This document shows positions 7,226 through 14,351 of a stretch of DNA of 40,137 nucleotides, piece by piece (the stretch's first letter is position 1; the number at the start of each line of letters is the position of its first letter). The stretch lies in assembly GCA_900539765.1 (NCBI GenBank), contig UQDF01000014.1, positions 1-40,137 on the forward strand, written 5' to 3'. The DNA is from an uncultured Porphyromonas sp. Lineage in GTDB: Bacteria; Bacteroidota; Bacteroidia; Bacteroidales; Porphyromonadaceae. The translations under genes were made by a program, and so were the position numbers. Below the pieces are notes generated by a model. It saw only the letters and a program-made list of their open reading frames with translations. It ran no database searches and was not told the DNA's origin.

Positions 7226-7499
7226 CCAAAAACACGCTTTGATAATCTTAAGAATCAAGTGTTATACGCTTCTGGCACAAATGTACTACAAATTATTTAG
7301 AGAGACAACACCACAATGTATTTGTATCGTGGTGTCACTTGGCGATTACATATCAAGTAGGAGTAATCGCCTGCTCTCTCGTGATAATTAACGGGCGGGG
7401 GGGCAGTCCGAAGGACTTATTCGGCTATTGCCATTGCCCCCACCTCAAAAGAGGTGAGGGGGGCAATGGACAAGCCATCAGCCCCCGCACCCATTAATA
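7226..7499. other. Phage intergenic region rich in hairpins
   Basis: It contains ACACCAC/GTGGTGT (7308-7314/7329-7335), GGCGATTAC/GTAATCGCC (7341-7349/7363-7371), AGTCC-GAA-GGACT (7405-7417), and a strong G/C hairpin (7431-7446/7451-7469) with an AAAA loop and a 3-nt bulge. There is no ORF. In ssDNA phages such structures serve as complementary-strand start sites, packaging signals or terminators. The last hairpin lies just after the final phage gene and may terminate it, although no T-run follows. Confidence 0.6.
7278..7309 (-). promoter_or_regulatory. Phage promoter that faces rep only in the circle
   Basis: On the minus strand GTTG (7306-7309), a 20-nt spacer and a perfect TACATTTG (7278-7285) make a good Bacteroidetes promoter. 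In the integrated state it points out of the element toward pyrD. In the excised circle the dif core joins 7209 to 12395, so this promoter would sit about 70 nt upstream of the rep ATG. Confidence 0.6.
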
Positions 7500-7796
7500 T
7501 CAATCGGCTACGGGAGCCGTACCGGTCTCAGCTGGCACATCAACCTGCACCGGCTGAACCTTAGACAATAGATTATCTACATCAGATACTGTCATATGAC
7601 GAAAATCATACTTAGTAATATCTGGAGTATCTAGAGTGTCCGAAGTGTCCTCAGACAATGATAATCCAACATTAAGTGCTTGACCGTCCATTAACTGCTT
7701 AACGAGTATAGACAGATCTACAGTCTGATTCGGTAAAGTGTCAGACACTACACTCTGTGGCACACGAGCCACATACTTATAACTTCTCTTTTCCAT
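7500..7796 (-). CDS. Putative VP3-like internal scaffolding protein of microvirus
   Basis: This 98-aa acidic protein starts MEKRSYKYVARVPQ at 7796. An upstream in-frame ATG (7862) would add a hydrophobic stretch that overlaps the preceding gene. The pattern LPNQTVDLSILVKQLMDGQ, then a D/P-rich segment and DITKYDFRHMTVSDVDNLL, resembles small microvirus scaffolding proteins in size, acidity and layout. Its place after VP2 varies among microviruses, so the scaffold role is an inference. It overlaps the 46-aa membrane gene by 20 bp. Confidence 0.5.
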   Translation of the reverse strand: MEKRSYKYVARVPQSVVSDTLPNQTVDLSILVKQLMDGQALNVGLSLSEDTSDTLDTPDITKYDFRHMTVSDVDNLLSKVQPVQVDVPAETGTAPVAD

Positions 7797-7917
7797 TACG
7801 AAATTGTTTAATAATACGACATATAGACCTTGCAAGAAGCAAAACAAGCCATACGAATACAAGGAACCAAAATATCACCAACAAGGGATAAAGAACATAG
7901 TTGATAAATATATTCAT
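7777..7917 (-). CDS. 46-aa single-span membrane peptide of microvirus
   Basis: The peptide begins MNIFINYVLYPLLVIFWFL. It is strongly hydrophobic from about residues 4-28, followed by a basic tail (RSICRIIKQFRNGKEKL). The ATG at 7917 is chosen because it falls in the gap after VP2 (33 bp after its stop); the longer ORF from 8022 would run inside VP2. One N-terminal membrane span plus a basic C-terminus is the architecture of phiX174 lysis protein E and similar single-gene lysis proteins. I see no sequence proof of that function. A holin-like role is the alternative. Confidence 0.5.
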   Translation of the reverse strand: MNIFINYVLYPLLVIFWFLVFVWLVLLLARSICRIIKQFRNGKEKL

Positions 7918-7949
7918 ACACTTAAATTGATTAGTACAAGGCAAATATA

Positions 7950-8984
7950 CTACTTCTTCTTGAAAAGCAAAGAAGTAGCCATCTGAGTAGGAGCAGAAAT
8001 AGCATTCCAAAGATGCATCCAACCAGAATAAAACTCATCATCAGAAAGTTTTGTCCTATTAGTTTTAACTTCTTGATTCCAAGCTTTAACGGCCTCATTA
8101 TGATAATCTACCATTTGAGACAATCCAAAAGCACTAGGAACAGACAAACCAGCATCTTTATAAGCGTTCTCTAAATCAGTAACTGAAATCTCATACGGAC
8201 GAGAAAGAAAAGTCTCTAACTTTTCATTACTAAAAGAAAACTGAGAAGACAAAGAATCTAACTTAGCCTTATCAACCAAAAAAGGTTCAAGCTGGCGAGA
8301 CAAATTAGCAGACAAACGATTAATCTCAATTTGAGAAGAATGCAAAGCTATTTGAGAATTTGCCAAACTCCTATCAATAGATAAACGCATAGCATCAACA
8401 CGCTTCTGCTGTTCAAAAGACAAATCAAACTGACGAGCGTTTTCAGCACGATTCTCAGAAGCAATCTTTTCAGTTGAATCAATCTGAGTTTTTTGCATCT
8501 CTTTATTAGCAGTAATCTGCTCAGTCTGTAAATCCTTAGTTGCACCAATCTGAGTAGACTGCATATCCTTATCGGCAGTAATCTTCTCAGTCTGCAAATC
8601 CTTATTAGCAGTAATCTGCTCTGACTGCATATCTTTCTGAGCTTGTATCTTATCCTTTTCTAGCATACCTCCGACAATCGTCTGCACCATCTGTAAAACG
8701 CCCTGAGTGTCAATCGGGGCAGTATTAGGAGGGTTCGGAGCATTACCGACAGCGGACTGCATAACAGCACCACCATTAGCATACACTAGATTAGGATTAA
8801 GTCCAGCTTCACGCAATCTGGCCATTTGAGCAACGGGCGCATTGTATGCGTTCATCTTATCTTGCATCTCATTCATACGCTCCCATTGCTTATTACTACG
8901 AGAGTCAGCCCAAGCATTATTAATAAGACCGCCAATAAGACCAGCGCCTGCACCTGCAATACCTACAATATTACTCGGATCCAT
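7950..8984 (-). CDS. Microvirus DNA pilot protein VP2
   Basis: This 344-aa minor virion protein should help carry DNA across the cell envelope. The N-terminus is a Gly-rich hydrophobic segment (residues 5-24). The family motif REAGLNPNLVYANGGA is at about residues 58-73. Five 11-residue tandem repeats (118-172) predict a long helical coiled coil, matching the helical tube of phiX174 H protein. The C-terminus is helical. It follows VP1 by 6 bp. Confidence 0.9.
   Translation of the reverse strand: MDPSNIVGIAGAGAGLIGGLINNAWADSRSNKQWERMNEMQDKMNAYNAPVAQMARLREAGLNPNLVYANGGAVMQSAVGNAPNPPNTAPIDTQGVLQMVQTIVGGMLEKDKIQAQKDMQSEQITANKDLQTEKITADKDMQSTQIGATKDLQTEQITANKEMQKTQIDSTEKIASENRAENARQFDLSFEQQKRVDAMRLSIDRSLANSQIALHSSQIEINRLSANLSRQLEPFLVDKAKLDSLSSQFSFSNEKLETFLSRPYEISVTDLENAYKDAGLSVPSAFGLSQMVDYHNEAVKAWNQEVKTNRTKLSDDEFYSGWMHLWNAISAPTQMATSLLFKKK
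8469..8633 (-). repeat. Five tandem 33-bp repeats within VP2
   Basis: They encode the 11-residue units DMQSEQITANK, DLQTEKITADK, DMQSTQIGATK, DLQTEQITANK and EMQKTQIDSTE. The hendecad period fits a right-handed helical bundle. DNA-level similarity between units suggests expansion by slippage. Confidence 0.85.
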
Positions 8985-8990
8985 AACTCA

Positions 8991-10901
8991 TCAGCGTAAA
9001 ACATTACCATCATAACGAGCCAACGGACGCAACACGTCAACATTATTATAAGTAACAGACAATACGTGATTATCCATAGGCTTAGCAGTATCATAAGGCA
9101 TAAGAGTATAAAACCCTAGAGGAAAAGAAACTAATTGCTTAAAACCATTCTCTCCATCATTAAAAACAGCAAGAGAAGAGGGATCCATCGCATTAGTTAA
9201 CTTAATAGTACTCCGAACATCAAGCAAAAACGGATAAGTCTCACCTCCAAAGGAAATATAAGATAATGAACCTAATAAAGCTCTACTTGAATAATCATCT
9301 TCGTGAATTTCAACAATAGTATTTCTATCCAAATAAAACCGATGAGACACATCAGTACCTTGAGTCCAAGTATTGAAAAATAATAAGTCTTGATCAACTC
9401 GACCAGGAACTAAACTAACACTATCAACATCTTGAAAAGATGAGAGTTGACCCATAAATAATAACTTAGGATCATTAGCTATAAATTCCTTAGAAATAGA
9501 GAACATGATATCAGAACCTTGTGTCAAAGCACTCTTTGGAATCCAAGCATAACCATCTAGCAAGAACTTCGAAGTACCAACAGCACCAACACCAATAATA
9601 TTACCAGTCATTTGAATACGACAAAGATCTGGCCTAGAATTTTGAAACGAGAACACACGATTATCTGGGTGACAAGTCACAAAATCAACTGATAACTTCT
9701 CCTTGGAAATATCGCGCGACATATGCCAATAATCAAGAGACCGCTTGAAATCTCCAGATACTATATCATTACCGTATCTGTATTCATCATAGCGAGGGAC
9801 GTAACCGAAAGCTTCATCTTTGGGACGGGCAACATCAAGTTCACGCTCTTCTATTTCCTGATAACCCAAGGCGGAGAAGTGAGGATTAAAGAAATCGAAA
9901 TACGTACGTCTAGTAAACATCTTAGGGCAACCGCCAATATTAGACGGACGAGGGCGAACAAAATGAAGACCTATAATCAAACCGTGTTCATAGACATCAT
10001 ATTGAATCTGACCCGTACGATTAACCGATACAGATTTACCATAGGACTCACCAACAGAACCAAGTTCAGACGGAGCTGTCTGGTCAACATCTGACACGTT
10101 AAGAACGTAAGAATCACCACCTAGATACTTAGGTATTTGAACTCTAGCGTCCAAAGGTTCAACGCCGAAGAACTCCTTAATATAATTCACGTACTTACCA
10201 CCAACACGGAGCAACCTCTCACGGAAAGACTGCAAACGCTCAGCGAGACGCATCTCAGGCACAGTAATAGTATTATTACCGTCCATATCCAACTGTACCA
10301 TATTGCCGTACTGAGTAGAAGTCTTAGCGGAAGTAAAATAATCAAGTCCCTCATTAACGTACATCACATTACCAATGTATTTACGTATCTCAGCACTAGA
10401 GAAATTCTCGGGGCGCAATTGGTCAATATAACGCTTATCAAGGTCTGACCTCATATAGTAATGATTATATATAAGGTAATAAGCAAGTAGGGGAGTAGCA
10501 TTAAGATCCTTAATCACATTATCGGGGTGTGTACCATCTAATGACGATGCAAGACCAAAATACTCCAACAAAGGTTTCTCCAAGAACAATTCCTTTAGAG
10601 TATGCGCAGTATATTGCAAATACTTATCCATACCTGGCACAGTGTTACCGCTATCGGGATCAGTCAGCAGTTGTTCATAGTTAGGAATAAGCAACCTATA
10701 AGGCACATAATAGTACCTCTGGAAGTAATCAAGTCTATGCATCAGCGGGGATAACATAGGCTGTAAGCGCACGAGTGTACTAGACTGTACACGGTATTTA
10801 TCACCAGGCACGACTTCCTGGCATAAAAATGGGATTAACTGACCCATTTCGAAACTCGACCGAACCTCATGGTCAAGCGAATACTTAGTTAGATTTGGCA
10901 T
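8991..10901 (-). CDS. Microvirus major capsid protein VP1
   Basis: This 636-aa protein is the jelly-roll capsid protein of the T=1 virion. Its N-terminus shows the family signature: FEMGQLIPF, then VVPGDKYRV, RLQPMLSPLMHRLDYFQRYY and VPYRLL. The middle holds long insertions, expected of Bacteroidetes microviruses. The C-terminus ends in MPYDTAKPMDNH and PLARYDG. Length fits the larger Alpavirinae-type capsid proteins. No internal stop is seen. It starts 3 bp after the hydrolase gene stop. Confidence 0.93.
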   Translation of the reverse strand: MPNLTKYSLDHEVRSSFEMGQLIPFLCQEVVPGDKYRVQSSTLVRLQPMLSPLMHRLDYFQRYYYVPYRLLIPNYEQLLTDPDSGNTVPGMDKYLQYTAHTLKELFLEKPLLEYFGLASSLDGTHPDNVIKDLNATPLLAYYLIYNHYYMRSDLDKRYIDQLRPENFSSAEIRKYIGNVMYVNEGLDYFTSAKTSTQYGNMVQLDMDGNNTITVPEMRLAERLQSFRERLLRVGGKYVNYIKEFFGVEPLDARVQIPKYLGGDSYVLNVSDVDQTAPSELGSVGESYGKSVSVNRTGQIQYDVYEHGLIIGLHFVRPRPSNIGGCPKMFTRRTYFDFFNPHFSALGYQEIEERELDVARPKDEAFGYVPRYDEYRYGNDIVSGDFKRSLDYWHMSRDISKEKLSVDFVTCHPDNRVFSFQNSRPDLCRIQMTGNIIGVGAVGTSKFLLDGYAWIPKSALTQGSDIMFSISKEFIANDPKLLFMGQLSSFQDVDSVSLVPGRVDQDLLFFNTWTQGTDVSHRFYLDRNTIVEIHEDDYSSRALLGSLSYISFGGETYPFLLDVRSTIKLTNAMDPSSLAVFNDGENGFKQLVSFPLGFYTLMPYDTAKPMDNHVLSVTYNNVDVLRPLARYDGNVLR

Positions 10902-10904
10902 AGT

Positions 10905-11303
10905 TTAGAAATCTTCTTGGAGTGATACATTAAGTAGGCGGGCAAACTCCCAGATACTAGGAGTCCATCCTTGTTCGACCTGCCACATTGAGTAAAGCAA
11001 AACGACATACTCGAGGGTAGTATTTATATCCTCATCTTCATTGAGCAACTGACCGACAAATGAAATGTAAGCTTCAGTATCATTACCATCTTCTCGGGGA
11101 GCCCAATATCGTATTATATCTCGAGGAGTGTTAGCATCGTGGATATTACGATAGTTGTAGACAAGCAGAAAAGCAGCACGGACGCCGTACTTCATATCAC
11201 TAAATTGACAAAAGCCATTCTTTGGCGCTGTCTGACCTTTCCAATTATTCAAATTACTATACCGTATATTAAACGGGTTATTTCGATACTTACAAGTATT
11301 CAT
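10905..11303 (-). CDS. P5-like probable peptidoglycan hydrolase of microvirus
   Basis: This 132-aa protein starts MNTCKYRNNPFNIRYS. The signature NNPFNIRYS...WKGQ...GFCQF...YGVRAAFLLVYNY is found in proteins often annotated as structural protein P5 or lysozyme-like, common in Bacteroidetes phages. I infer a peptidoglycan-cutting role in entry or lysis. A start at 11333 would overlap the preceding membrane-peptide gene by 22 bp; 11303 starts 8 bp after that gene's stop and gives the conserved N-terminus. The catalytic residue is not certain. Confidence 0.65.
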   Translation of the reverse strand: MNTCKYRNNPFNIRYSNLNNWKGQTAPKNGFCQFSDMKYGVRAAFLLVYNYRNIHDANTPRDIIRYWAPREDGNDTEAYISFVGQLLNEDEDINTTLEYVVLLYSMWQVEQGWTPSIWEFARLLNVSLQEDF

Positions 11304-11311
11304 AGCACACA

Positions 11312-11440
11312 TCAGACTAAGAAAGAAAACCATCCGAAAGCAACACAGACAACAACCACTGCCAGCAAGAGCAGGATTACGGGAATGCGGAACCTACGCA
11401 ATCGAGCGAAGAATCCGACTTTACGATTTGATAACTTCAT
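11312..11440 (-). CDS. 42-aa membrane peptide of microvirus (holin-like candidate)
   Basis: This ORF begins MKLSNRKVGFFARLRR (very basic), followed by a single hydrophobic segment from about residue 19 to 42 (VILLLLAVVVVCVAFGWF). It fills the gap between rep (stop at 11447) and the hydrolase start (11303) with close spacing on both sides, which supports it being real. Position directly before a hydrolase suggests a holin or another lysis partner. Function is inferred only from architecture and context. Confidence 0.55.
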   Translation of the reverse strand: MKLSNRKVGFFARLRRFRIPVILLLLAVVVVCVAFGWFSFLV

Positions 11441-11446
11441 AGTTAG

Positions 11447-12385
11447 TTACAAAGGGGATTTTTTGTTATTAGCGCGGATAATGGTAGACTTACGGTCTTG
11501 TATGTAGCGCGCATTTTCCACATACTGTTTTACGGTTAGATTAGCGTCAGACGCGATATCAGACATACGGGCATATTTAGCCTCGGGCGATATATCGGGG
11601 GTAATAGCTTCTCGCCATATCTCAGGCACTAACTTACGCAGATATATTCTTGGTAGCGTATAGGAGTGACCTCCGATAACATAAGTAGGATACGATTCGC
11701 CTGGCTCTAGGTGATCCCAAAACCAGCGTATAAAAGCAGGCTCCCGCAGGAGCTGACAACCTAAGCCTTGACTAGCTACAACAAAAGAGAACTTTTTGAG
11801 GTAGAATTCAACTATATAACGATGCTGAAGAGCTCTATTAGCCCAGATATGATTAAATATATAATCCACTGAACGACCAGATACTTTCACGTTGCGGAAC
11901 TGCTTAGTAACGTACTTAGATAGATAATGTATCCTAGCAGGGGTGACATAATCACACTGTATATTACCATTAGTCCAAGTATCAGATATAAGACGGCGCA
12001 TATCTGTGAGAGACATAGACCTATCTAGATACAGTATAACGTGATAGTGAGGACGTAAAGACTCATCGCCATACTCATGACACAAGAAATACCGAACTTT
12101 GGCAGGCTGTAACGCCTTGCGAAGTCGTTTAAGCCAGCGTTGATAGTGATATTTCAAGGGCATACGCAAGTTGGAAGAAGCGTGATACGGAAGACCTAGC
12201 AATGAAGTATCATTGTAAGTCAACGTACAAAAGAACGCACTCTCAGCGTATTGCAATTCTATTGTATTACGGAACATCCAACTAGATCGTTTATTAGATT
12301 GGCAAGCGTAACAAGTACCGCAGGGCACTTTGATAAATTTACCCGTCTTAGGGTTTAGAACTTGTATTTGGTTAACACATAGCAT
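11447..12385 (-). CDS. Microvirus replication initiator Rep (VP4), HUH endonuclease
   Basis: This 312-aa rolling-circle initiator nicks the phage plus-strand origin. A Cys-rich N-terminal motif PCGTCYACQ (residues 21-29) is typical of microvirus Rep. The metal-binding HUH motif is RPHYHVILYL (HYH at 113-115), and the catalytic tyrosine region is HYLSKYVTK (Y154/Y158). The ATG lies immediately beside the dif-like site, so its upstream DNA is host sequence in the lysogen and phage sequence in the circle. No promoter for it is visible on the host side. Confidence 0.92.
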   Translation of the reverse strand: MLCVNQIQVLNPKTGKFIKVPCGTCYACQSNKRSSWMFRNTIELQYAESAFFCTLTYNDTSLLGLPYHASSNLRMPLKYHYQRWLKRLRKALQPAKVRYFLCHEYGDESLRPHYHVILYLDRSMSLTDMRRLISDTWTNGNIQCDYVTPARIHYLSKYVTKQFRNVKVSGRSVDYIFNHIWANRALQHRYIVEFYLKKFSFVVASQGLGCQLLREPAFIRWFWDHLEPGESYPTYVIGGHSYTLPRIYLRKLVPEIWREAITPDISPEAKYARMSDIASDANLTVKQYVENARYIQDRKSTIIRANNKKSPL

Positions 12386-12388
12386 TTG

Positions 12389-12411
12389 TCAGAATGAGTT
12401 TTATGTTTAGT
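12389..12411 (+). repeat. dif-like prophage junction (attR)
   Basis: This is the second copy of the 23-bp repeat, with TT at the variable positions. Its right arm TTATGTTTAGT strongly resembles the conserved XerD-side arm of bacterial dif sites. It starts 4 bp upstream of the rep start codon and ends about 40 bp before the fimbrilin promoter. Confidence 0.8.
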
Positions 12412-12452
12412 TAAGAAAAATGGCATTTTTGTGCGTGTTTGTTGTTTAGATG

Positions 12453-12483
12453 TTTGTCATCTCGTGTGTTTTGTTTACCTTCG
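12453..12483 (+). promoter_or_regulatory. Promoter of the fimbrilin gene
   Basis: TTTG (12453-12456), a 19-nt spacer and TACCTTCG (12476-12483, one mismatch) form a Bacteroidetes promoter. It lies about 40 bp outside the prophage right junction, so host DNA supplies it. The transcript should start near 12490. Confidence 0.6.
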
Positions 12484-12585
12484 CACCAACATAGCGTAGA
12501 TTTTCACACAAAAATTCATGCATATATGGAACTACTCTCAAAGACTAACGTTAGTCTGAAGCAAAAGTCTCATCGTCAAACGGAG

Positions 12586-14145
12586 ATGAGTATCTCGCGA
12601 AAAGCCAAAAACACGAGACTAAAGCACGCCTTTACTGCAACACCCAAACTCCTCTCACTAGTGCTGTGTATGAGTGTACTGCTGTTAGGGGCATGTCGTA
12701 AATCGCCTAAGGCTATCAACCAAACAGCTACAGAAGGTAACTTGACGATACAGCTGAACTGCTTAGGGGCAGACCTAAGAGCTGGCGAAAATGATCCTAT
12801 GTCCGCAGTTGAGAGTCTAGATCTATACTTTTTCTCGAGCGAGTCTGAGCCAGCAGAGCGAACTATGGTAGCTCATCGCACCTTTGGTCAGGCAGAACTA
12901 GCGACTAACGCTCCCCTATCTATTTCACTGCCAGTAGCTTCCTATTATTTGGTAGCCGTACTCAATAGTACACCAGTTATCCAAAGTACCTTTGGTCAAG
13001 GGTTGTCGTGGAGTAAACTCTTTGAATCGACCTATAAAATCGATGATTTGTACACAAAGTCAGAGAATAAAATTACTTCTGTCGTGTGGAGTAATGATCA
13101 AGGGCATATACTGATTGATGAGAGTGCTTTTGACAAAGGCGCCTCTTCGGTAAAAGTGACGCTCACACGAGCAGTTGCTCGTGTAAGGTTGTTTGGGGAG
13201 CCTAAAGTTCCTCAGTATATGTCGATTGACTTGACCAATGGCGGGACGTTTAGGTTCGGATGTCGAGCAAAGCAGGCATTTTTGATGCGTGAGTTAGCTC
13301 CACTCATCGGGAGGACAGAGAGTGTTATGGAAAAGCCTGGCGATGGCTCAAGCTTTGCCACGCGATACGCTTATTCCCCAGGCTATCTCGAGATCGCCAA
13401 AAGTGACCAGAGTAATCAAAAAGCTCTTTTTAAGGCTTTCAGAGTCGCTAATGAGAAAAATTCAATCTTCAATCTAGAGTCTCTCAGGCTCATACCCAAG
13501 TCAGTCGATGATTGTGATCTAACTCAGCAGGTATACTACACTTCGGAGACAACGATTGATCCCGATCATCATACTTATTATTTTCTGCCAGCCGTACTCA
13601 TTGGTTACAAGCTTTATCCTGCTAGCTTGGATGCGATTGGAGACTTTAAGTCAGACGAGGGATGGGTTAGCTTTAATGGGAGATACTATCGTGGACGAGA
13701 TTTTGTCACTTATCTAAAGGCCATCTACGAGCGCAATAAAGCTACGGGAAATCCGAAACCTCTCGTAACGATACCCGAAGGTTATCCGAAGGAATTACAA
13801 GATGTATGCGAAGACTATGTAGCTACTCTAGATGATAAGATGCTCATTAGAGCTTATCCGGGAGAGCTATACCCTATTGACTATAAGGGGTTGCGCTACT
13901 ACCTTAGGAGCTACAACTACTATTACCTACCCGTCCAGCACGCACCCTCTCAAGAGCGTTATGGGCATTACGGCATTGTTCGAAACAACGATTATCGTAT
14001 CGAGATCACCAGCATCTCAGACTTTGGCACTCCGCTCCTAATGAACCCGGCGGATCATCCTGATAAGTACGTTCCCAAGCAACCTATCACAGCTACGCTC
14101 ACACTCACGCCTCTGGAAGAGCGCGATAACACAGCCAATTTGTAG
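12586..14145 (+). CDS. Mfa1-like type V fimbrilin lipoprotein
   Basis: Starting at ATG 12586 (MSISRKAKN) the protein is about 519 aa. It has a basic N-terminus, a hydrophobic stretch and the lipobox LLLGAC, so it is exported as a lipoprotein. The C-terminus YGHYGIVRNNDYRIEITSIS matches the Mfa1/FimA-family end, which contributes the donor strand in type V pili. Related fimbrilins are processed by Arg-gingipains and polymerise on the outer surface. The ATGs at 12439 and 12526 are alternatives; 12439 lies upstream of the promoter and is rejected. No mfa2-5 accessory genes follow, and a terminator does, so it is a stand-alone subunit. The precise pilus role is uncertain. Confidence 0.75.
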   Translation: MSISRKAKNTRLKHAFTATPKLLSLVLCMSVLLLGACRKSPKAINQTATEGNLTIQLNCLGADLRAGENDPMSAVESLDLYFFSSESEPAERTMVAHRTFGQAELATNAPLSISLPVASYYLVAVLNSTPVIQSTFGQGLSWSKLFESTYKIDDLYTKSENKITSVVWSNDQGHILIDESAFDKGASSVKVTLTRAVARVRLFGEPKVPQYMSIDLTNGGTFRFGCRAKQAFLMRELAPLIGRTESVMEKPGDGSSFATRYAYSPGYLEIAKSDQSNQKALFKAFRVANEKNSIFNLESLRLIPKSVDDCDLTQQVYYTSETTIDPDHHTYYFLPAVLIGYKLYPASLDAIGDFKSDEGWVSFNGRYYRGRDFVTYLKAIYERNKATGNPKPLVTIPEGYPKELQDVCEDYVATLDDKMLIRAYPGELYPIDYKGLRYYLRSYNYYYLPVQHAPSQERYGHYGIVRNNDYRIEITSISDFGTPLLMNPADHPDKYVPKQPITATLTLTPLEERDNTANL

Positions 14146-14177
14146 TCTCCCCTATCTAATAGATCTTAGTTAATTAT

Positions 14178-14227
14178 CAATGCCACGCTTAGGGAAAATA
14201 TCCTTCCTGAGCGTGGCATTGCTTTTG
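14178..14227 (+). terminator. Rho-independent terminator after fimbrilin gene
   Basis: CAATGCCACGCT (14178-14189) pairs with AGCGTGGCATTG (14210-14221), followed by CTTTTG. It ends the monocistronic fimbrilin transcript. Confidence 0.8.
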
Positions 14228-14311
14228 TAAAACCATTGATCGGCCGATAGCGTACACTCTTTCGATCGTATTTTCTTGAGATAAAGGAAACGATATGTGG
14301 CGTGATTTGCG

Positions 14312-14319
14312 TAGCTTTG
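14312..14319 (+). promoter_or_regulatory. -7 element for the fabK-dapA-recF operon
   Basis: TAGCTTTG is a perfect TAnnTTTG and would give a leader of about 25 nt. A -33 match is not obvious. Confidence 0.5.
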
Positions 14320-14351
14320 TGCAGGAAGTTTGAATTTGCAATTAAGACAAT

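Larger units (their letters stand above)
7203..12411 (-). mobile_element. Integrated ssDNA microvirus (Microviridae) prophage, apparently complete
   Basis: The element encodes Rep (HUH), VP1 major capsid, VP2 pilot protein, a scaffold-like small protein, a P5-like hydrolase and two small membrane peptides, all on the minus strand and closely packed. It is bounded by dif-like 23-bp repeats. The circle between equivalent repeat positions is 5186 bp, normal for Microviridae. It encodes no integrase, as expected if host XerC/XerD integrate it. No frameshift or stop is visible in the structural or Rep genes. It looks AT-richer than its neighbours. Bacteroidetes prophage microviruses (Alpavirinae type) are the closest known analogues. 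Confidence 0.93.

Noticed and set aside
9723..10448. Plus-strand ORFs inside the phage capsid gene (9723-10094, 10137-10448)
   Set aside because: They are antisense shadows of VP1 with no promoter or ribosome-binding signal.
12439..12585. Longer fimbrilin start at 12439
   Set aside because: It lies upstream of the predicted promoter elements and would place the lipoprotein signal too far from the N-terminus.
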